Below are positions 5,779-5,863 of a stretch of DNA of 5,863 bases, piece by piece. Positions within the stretch are counted from its first letter, which is position 1, and every line of letters starts with the position of its first letter. The DNA is from Lachnospiraceae bacterium UBA3332. GTDB lineage: Bacteria; Bacillota; Clostridia; Lachnospirales; Lachnospiraceae. Made by a program: the position numbers and the translations under genes. The notes under the pieces were generated by a model that had not been told where the DNA came from, ran no database searches, and worked only from the letters and a program-made list of their open reading frames with translations. The DNA is taken from the NCBI GenBank assembly GCA_002361095.1, contig DERU01000228.1, positions 2,454 to 8,316 on the forward strand, in the 5' to 3' direction.

Positions 5779-5812
5779 AAGGCCGCCCGTGAAGGAAGCG
5801 GGCGGCCTTTTT
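5779..5812 (+). terminator. Strong intrinsic terminator of the solute-binding protein gene
   Basis: Bases 5779-5789 pair with 5799-5809 in an 11-bp, mostly G-C stem around a nine-base loop, and the run of five T at 5808-5812 follows directly. It begins 36 bases after the stop codon. There is no T-run on the minus strand, so it acts for plus-strand transcripts only. It should end most transcripts as monocistronic or leave low read-through to anything beyond. Confidence 0.88.
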
Positions 5813-5838
5813 GCGCAAAATGAGGAGAGGATTAGTGT

Positions 5839-5863
5839 AAAAAATAAGCCTGATGGCTTATTT
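5839..5863 (-). terminator. Probable intrinsic terminator for a convergent gene off the right edge
   Basis: AAATAAGCC (5842-5850) pairs perfectly with GGCTTATTT (5855-5863) around a TGAT loop. On the minus strand the hairpin runs straight into TTTTTT (down to 5839), a good terminator shape for a gene entering from the right. On the plus strand the T-run visible before the window ends is only three bases, so use in both directions cannot be judged. Confidence 0.55.

Noticed and set aside
5171..5818. 215-residue minus-strand frame covering the end of the solute-binding protein and its terminator
   Set aside because: It would start inside the terminator hairpin region and run opposite a solid gene; it has no ribosome binding site or family likeness.

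Overview
The window reads as part of a carbohydrate-use locus of a Gram-positive Clostridia-type bacterium, most likely a Lachnospiraceae relative. This is inferred from strong AGGAGG-type ribosome binding sites, a lipobox lipoprotein, a large membrane-anchored AraC-type regulator next to a long sugar-binding lipoprotein, and moderate GC content. No ribosomal RNA or taxonomic marker is present, so the assignment is only a suggestion.

Layout from left to right. Positions 1-191 hold no convincing gene but contain two clear inverted repeats (7-96 and 128-168). A cytoplasmic GH29 alpha-L-fucosidase-type gene lies on the minus strand (192-1550). A 177-base gap (1551-1727) carries a candidate extended -10 promoter, a strong hairpin and the fucosidase ribosome binding site. 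Next, also on the minus strand, is a 694-residue two-pass membrane regulator with a C-terminal AraC DNA-binding domain (1728-3812), resembling the YesS/YtdP type. A 263-base divergent control region (3813-4075) holds a good minus-strand promoter, candidate plus-strand promoters, an 11-base-period direct repeat, a small hairpin and a perfect 18-base palindrome. On the plus strand a 555-residue lipoprotein solute-binding protein (4076-5743) follows, then a strong intrinsic terminator, then a second hairpin at the right edge whose T-run faces the minus strand.

Working model (inference): the membrane regulator senses an extracellular signal and controls the divergent solute-binding lipoprotein, and possibly the downstream fucosidase. 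The lipoprotein captures an oligosaccharide for an ABC importer whose permeases and ATPase are not in this window. The leaderless fucosidase then trims imported fucosylated sugar in the cytoplasm. The protein families are recognisable and the layout is a known type. The less ordinary parts are the solute-binding gene closed off by its own terminator without permeases, the structured divergent region, and the two inverted repeats at the left edge. I see no CRISPR array, tRNA, rRNA, insertion sequence or defence system.
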